Part shown: piece after piece, positions 32,018 to 33,247 of the stretch
Position numbering within the stretch: the first letter of the stretch is position 1
How the letters are laid out: the number at the start of each line of letters is the position of its first letter
From: Actinomycetota bacterium
Lineage (GTDB): Bacteria > Actinomycetota > Rubrobacteria > Rubrobacterales > Rubrobacteraceae
NCBI GenBank assembly: GCA_902810695.1
Contig: CADDYV010000038.1
Location: 1-33,247, forward strand
DNA: 33,247 nt
Reading direction: 5' to 3'
Made by a program: the position numbers and the translations under genes
The notes under the pieces: model-generated
Told to the model about the DNA's origin: nothing
Databases searched by the model: none
Seen by the model: the letters and a program-made list of their open reading frames with translations, nothing else

Positions 32018-32123
32018 CTCCTCTCCCTCTTTTGTCCTAGCGGTCTTGCGGTTCATCTGCGACCGAAGCCTCCAGGCTGCTCTCCATCCTACTCGCACTG
32101 CTCTTATTCCTTCAGCCGTATCC

Positions 32124-32148
32124 TTACCCCATGTCGCGCGGTACTAAC
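32124..32148 (-). promoter_or_regulatory. Candidate SigB/SigF-type promoter of the RsbW-like gene
   Basis: On the minus strand, GTTA (32145-32148), a 15-nt spacer and GGGTAA (32124-32129), close to GTTT-N15-GGGTAT. It would give a leader of about 100 nt before the ATG at 32017. The rest of 32018-32358 holds only this element and the hairpin at 32306-32332; no gene was found. Confidence 0.35.
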
Positions 32149-32305
32149 CATACGAGTTATGTTTCGCCTCCCCTCGAACGTAAAAAGGCCAGAGGAGCCA
32201 TTTCCAGGGGTTTTCTCTCCCGGTCATTCCGTCCGGCTGGTTTCTGCTGAGTTCCACGCATTTATCCTTCGTTCTGCACCCGCGGCCTGCTTAATCGGGG
32301 AACCG

Positions 32306-32332
32306 AAAGGGGACCCTGCACGGATCCCCTTT
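32306..32332 (-). terminator. Terminator of the NlpC/P60 gene
   Basis: AAAGGGGA (32306-32313) pairs with TCCCCTTT (32325-32332), with two further C-G pairs inside; 26 nt after the stop codon of the minus-strand gene. On that strand the stem ends in CCCCTTT followed by CGGTT, a weak T tract. Confidence 0.5.
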
Positions 32333-32358
32333 GGAGGTACGGATGGTCGCGCTTGATG

Positions 32359-33247
32359 TCAGAGCAAGCTCTTGTAGCCCACGGTGTACTGCGGATATAT
32401 CGGGTCGTAGCGCACCACGGTGCCAGGGTAGGGGGCGTCTATCATCTGACCGTCTCCGGTAGCTATGCCAACGTGCGTGATGGTCCCCGTCCCCTCGAAA
32501 TCGAAGAAGGCCAGATCCCCCGCCCCGGGACTCGATACGGCGGTTCCGTAGTTATACTGCGCAGCCGCCGAATGCGGCAGGGAGATTCCGAAGTTGGCGA
32601 ACACCTCCATGGTAAGCCCCGAGCAGTCAACGCCGGAGCGCGAAGCCCCGCCCCAGACGTAGGGCACCCCGAGCCAGGTCTGCGCTTCCTGGACCACCGC
32701 CTCGCCGGAAGCGGTGCCCGAAGAGGAAGACGAGGACGAACTACTGTAGCTGCTCGACGGTGCCGAACTTGAGTACGCCGAAGAGCTAGACGCAGAAGAG
32801 GAGCTGGTCCAACTCGAAGGCGAAGAAGAGTAGTAGGAAGAAGACGAGGCGCTGGAGCTCGACGAGGCACCGGAACTGCTAGAAGGTGACGAAGAGTAAG
32901 AGGCGCTGGAACTGCTGGACGGGGAAGAGGAATATCCGCTTGAGCTACTGTACGGGGAGGAGCTGCTCGCCGACGAAGAAGAAGCGCTGGAACTGCTTGC
33001 CGACGCCTGCTCCGCGTATTGCTGCTCCGCGGCCGGCGCCTGGGATGCCTGCCCGGAGTCCGCGCTGCTTCGGGCTGCGGCGACCTGCTGCGCCTCCTGG
33101 CGTATGGCGGCCCGCTGTGCCGCCGCTCGCCTCGCAGCGGCTCGCCGGGCGGCTTCCCTCTGCGCCCTGGCGCGCCTCGCGGCGGCTCGCTGTATGGCGG
33201 CCCGTCTGGCGGCCACTTCCGCCCGATGCCGGGCTCTCTTAGCGGCG
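32359..33247 (-). CDS. NlpC/P60 peptidoglycan endopeptidase, 5' end beyond the window
   Basis: The 3' part of a wall hydrolase; the frame is open to the right edge, so the true start and any signal peptide lie outside. Visible parts in order: an Ala/Arg-rich stretch (repeats like ARRAAARRAAAQRAA) that could form a long coiled coil, a roughly 100-residue linker almost entirely Ser with Ala, Tyr, Gly and Pro (motif SSSSA/Y repeated), then an NlpC/P60 domain with catalytic Cys in VDCSGLTMEVF, His in TITHVGIATG and the third residue in the MIDAPYPG region. It should cleave the D-Glu-to-DAP peptide bond in peptidoglycan stems. A hairpin follows the stop. Confidence 0.9.
   Translation of the reverse strand, partial: AAKRARHRAEVAARRAAIQRAAARRARAQREAARRAAARRAAAQRAAIRQEAQQVAAARSSADSGQASQAPAAEQQYAEQASASSSSASSSSASSSSPYSSSSGYSSSPSSSSSASYSSSPSSSSGASSSSSASSSSYYSSSPSSWTSSSSASSSSAYSSSAPSSSYSSSSSSSSSGTASGEAVVQEAQTWLGVPYVWGGASRSGVDCSGLTMEVFANFGISLPHSAAAQYNYGTAVSSPGAGDLAFFDFEGTGTITHVGIATGDGQMIDAPYPGTVVRYDPIYPQYTVGYKSLL

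Noticed and set aside
32281-32340. Hairpin near the NlpC/P60 gene as a c-di-AMP (ydaO) riboswitch
   Set aside because: It lies downstream of the stop codon rather than in the 5' leader, and lacks the complex conserved core; a terminator explains it.
1-33247. CRISPR arrays, insertion sequences, prophage genes, tRNA or rRNA genes
   Set aside because: No regularly spaced repeats, transposase or integrase motifs, or tRNA-like cloverleaf with a T-loop GGTTCGA signature were seen by eye; tRNAscan-SE and ISEScan would be decisive.

Overview
The window looks like chromosomal DNA from a high-GC actinobacterium, most likely Rubrobacter or a close relative. The basis is gene content: a split transhydrogenase, both TreT and a GT20 trehalose-6-phosphate synthase, an actinobacterial Asp23/AmaP/DUF2273 module, an archaeal-type phosphoglycerate mutase and a class E-type sortase. 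Supporting signs are many TTG/GTG starts and unusually frequent ATA codons in high-GC genes. Genus is inferred; no rRNA marker is present. I see no transposase, integrase, CRISPR array, tRNA or rRNA gene.

Layout, left to right. 1-3.6 kb (minus): stand-alone TrpB2, a PRC-barrel protein and an S9 prolyl-oligopeptidase-type peptidase. 3.8-5.5 kb (plus): a short secreted RlpA-like protein with its own terminator, then two tandem 175-residue cyclic-nucleotide-binding proteins. 5.5-8.8 kb: polyphosphate kinase (minus), a thioredoxin-like [2Fe-2S] ferredoxin with an unusual start (plus) and a sortase (minus). 8.9-12 kb (plus): three-gene proton-translocating NAD(P) transhydrogenase operon. 12-18.3 kb: a metallo-beta-lactamase-fold hydrolase (minus), then on plus ApgM, a family 5 uracil-DNA glycosylase, a lipoprotein, an HD protein, D-Ala-D-Ala ligase and an MscS channel. 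18.3-19.5 kb (minus): a cupin and a Lon-N-domain protein.

19.6-25.2 kb (minus) is the most interesting region. It is one respiratory operon: an unknown membrane protein, a cytochrome bd subunit I-like protein, Rieske protein, b6-type cytochrome b, subunit IV-like cytochrome b C-terminal half, a second bd subunit I-like protein, and a 41-residue single-helix protein overlapping the end of that gene. A cytochrome b/Rieske core is thus bracketed by two CydA paralogues, without CydB and without any CXXCH cytochrome c. The expected job is membrane quinol oxidation and electron transfer in an unusual bc/bd-like assembly.

25.4-28.5 kb (plus): an unknown two-helix membrane protein, then an envelope-stress type cluster with two Asp23-family proteins, two AmaP-like anchors and DUF2273. 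28.8-31.5 kb (minus): treT followed by a GT20 synthase, two trehalose routes in one operon, probably for osmotic, desiccation or heat protection. 31.6-33.2 kb (minus): an RsbW-like anti-sigma kinase, and the 3' part of an NlpC/P60 peptidoglycan hydrolase with a very long serine-rich linker, cut by the right edge.

Regulation: several genes (trpB2, pntA, the membrane gene at 25.4 kb) have good -10 hexamers placed so that transcription would start at or within about one base of the start codon, suggesting leaderless mRNAs. Two GTTA/GTTT-N15-GGGNAT-like elements, before the cyclic-nucleotide-binding pair and the RsbW-like gene, resemble stress sigma-factor promoters.
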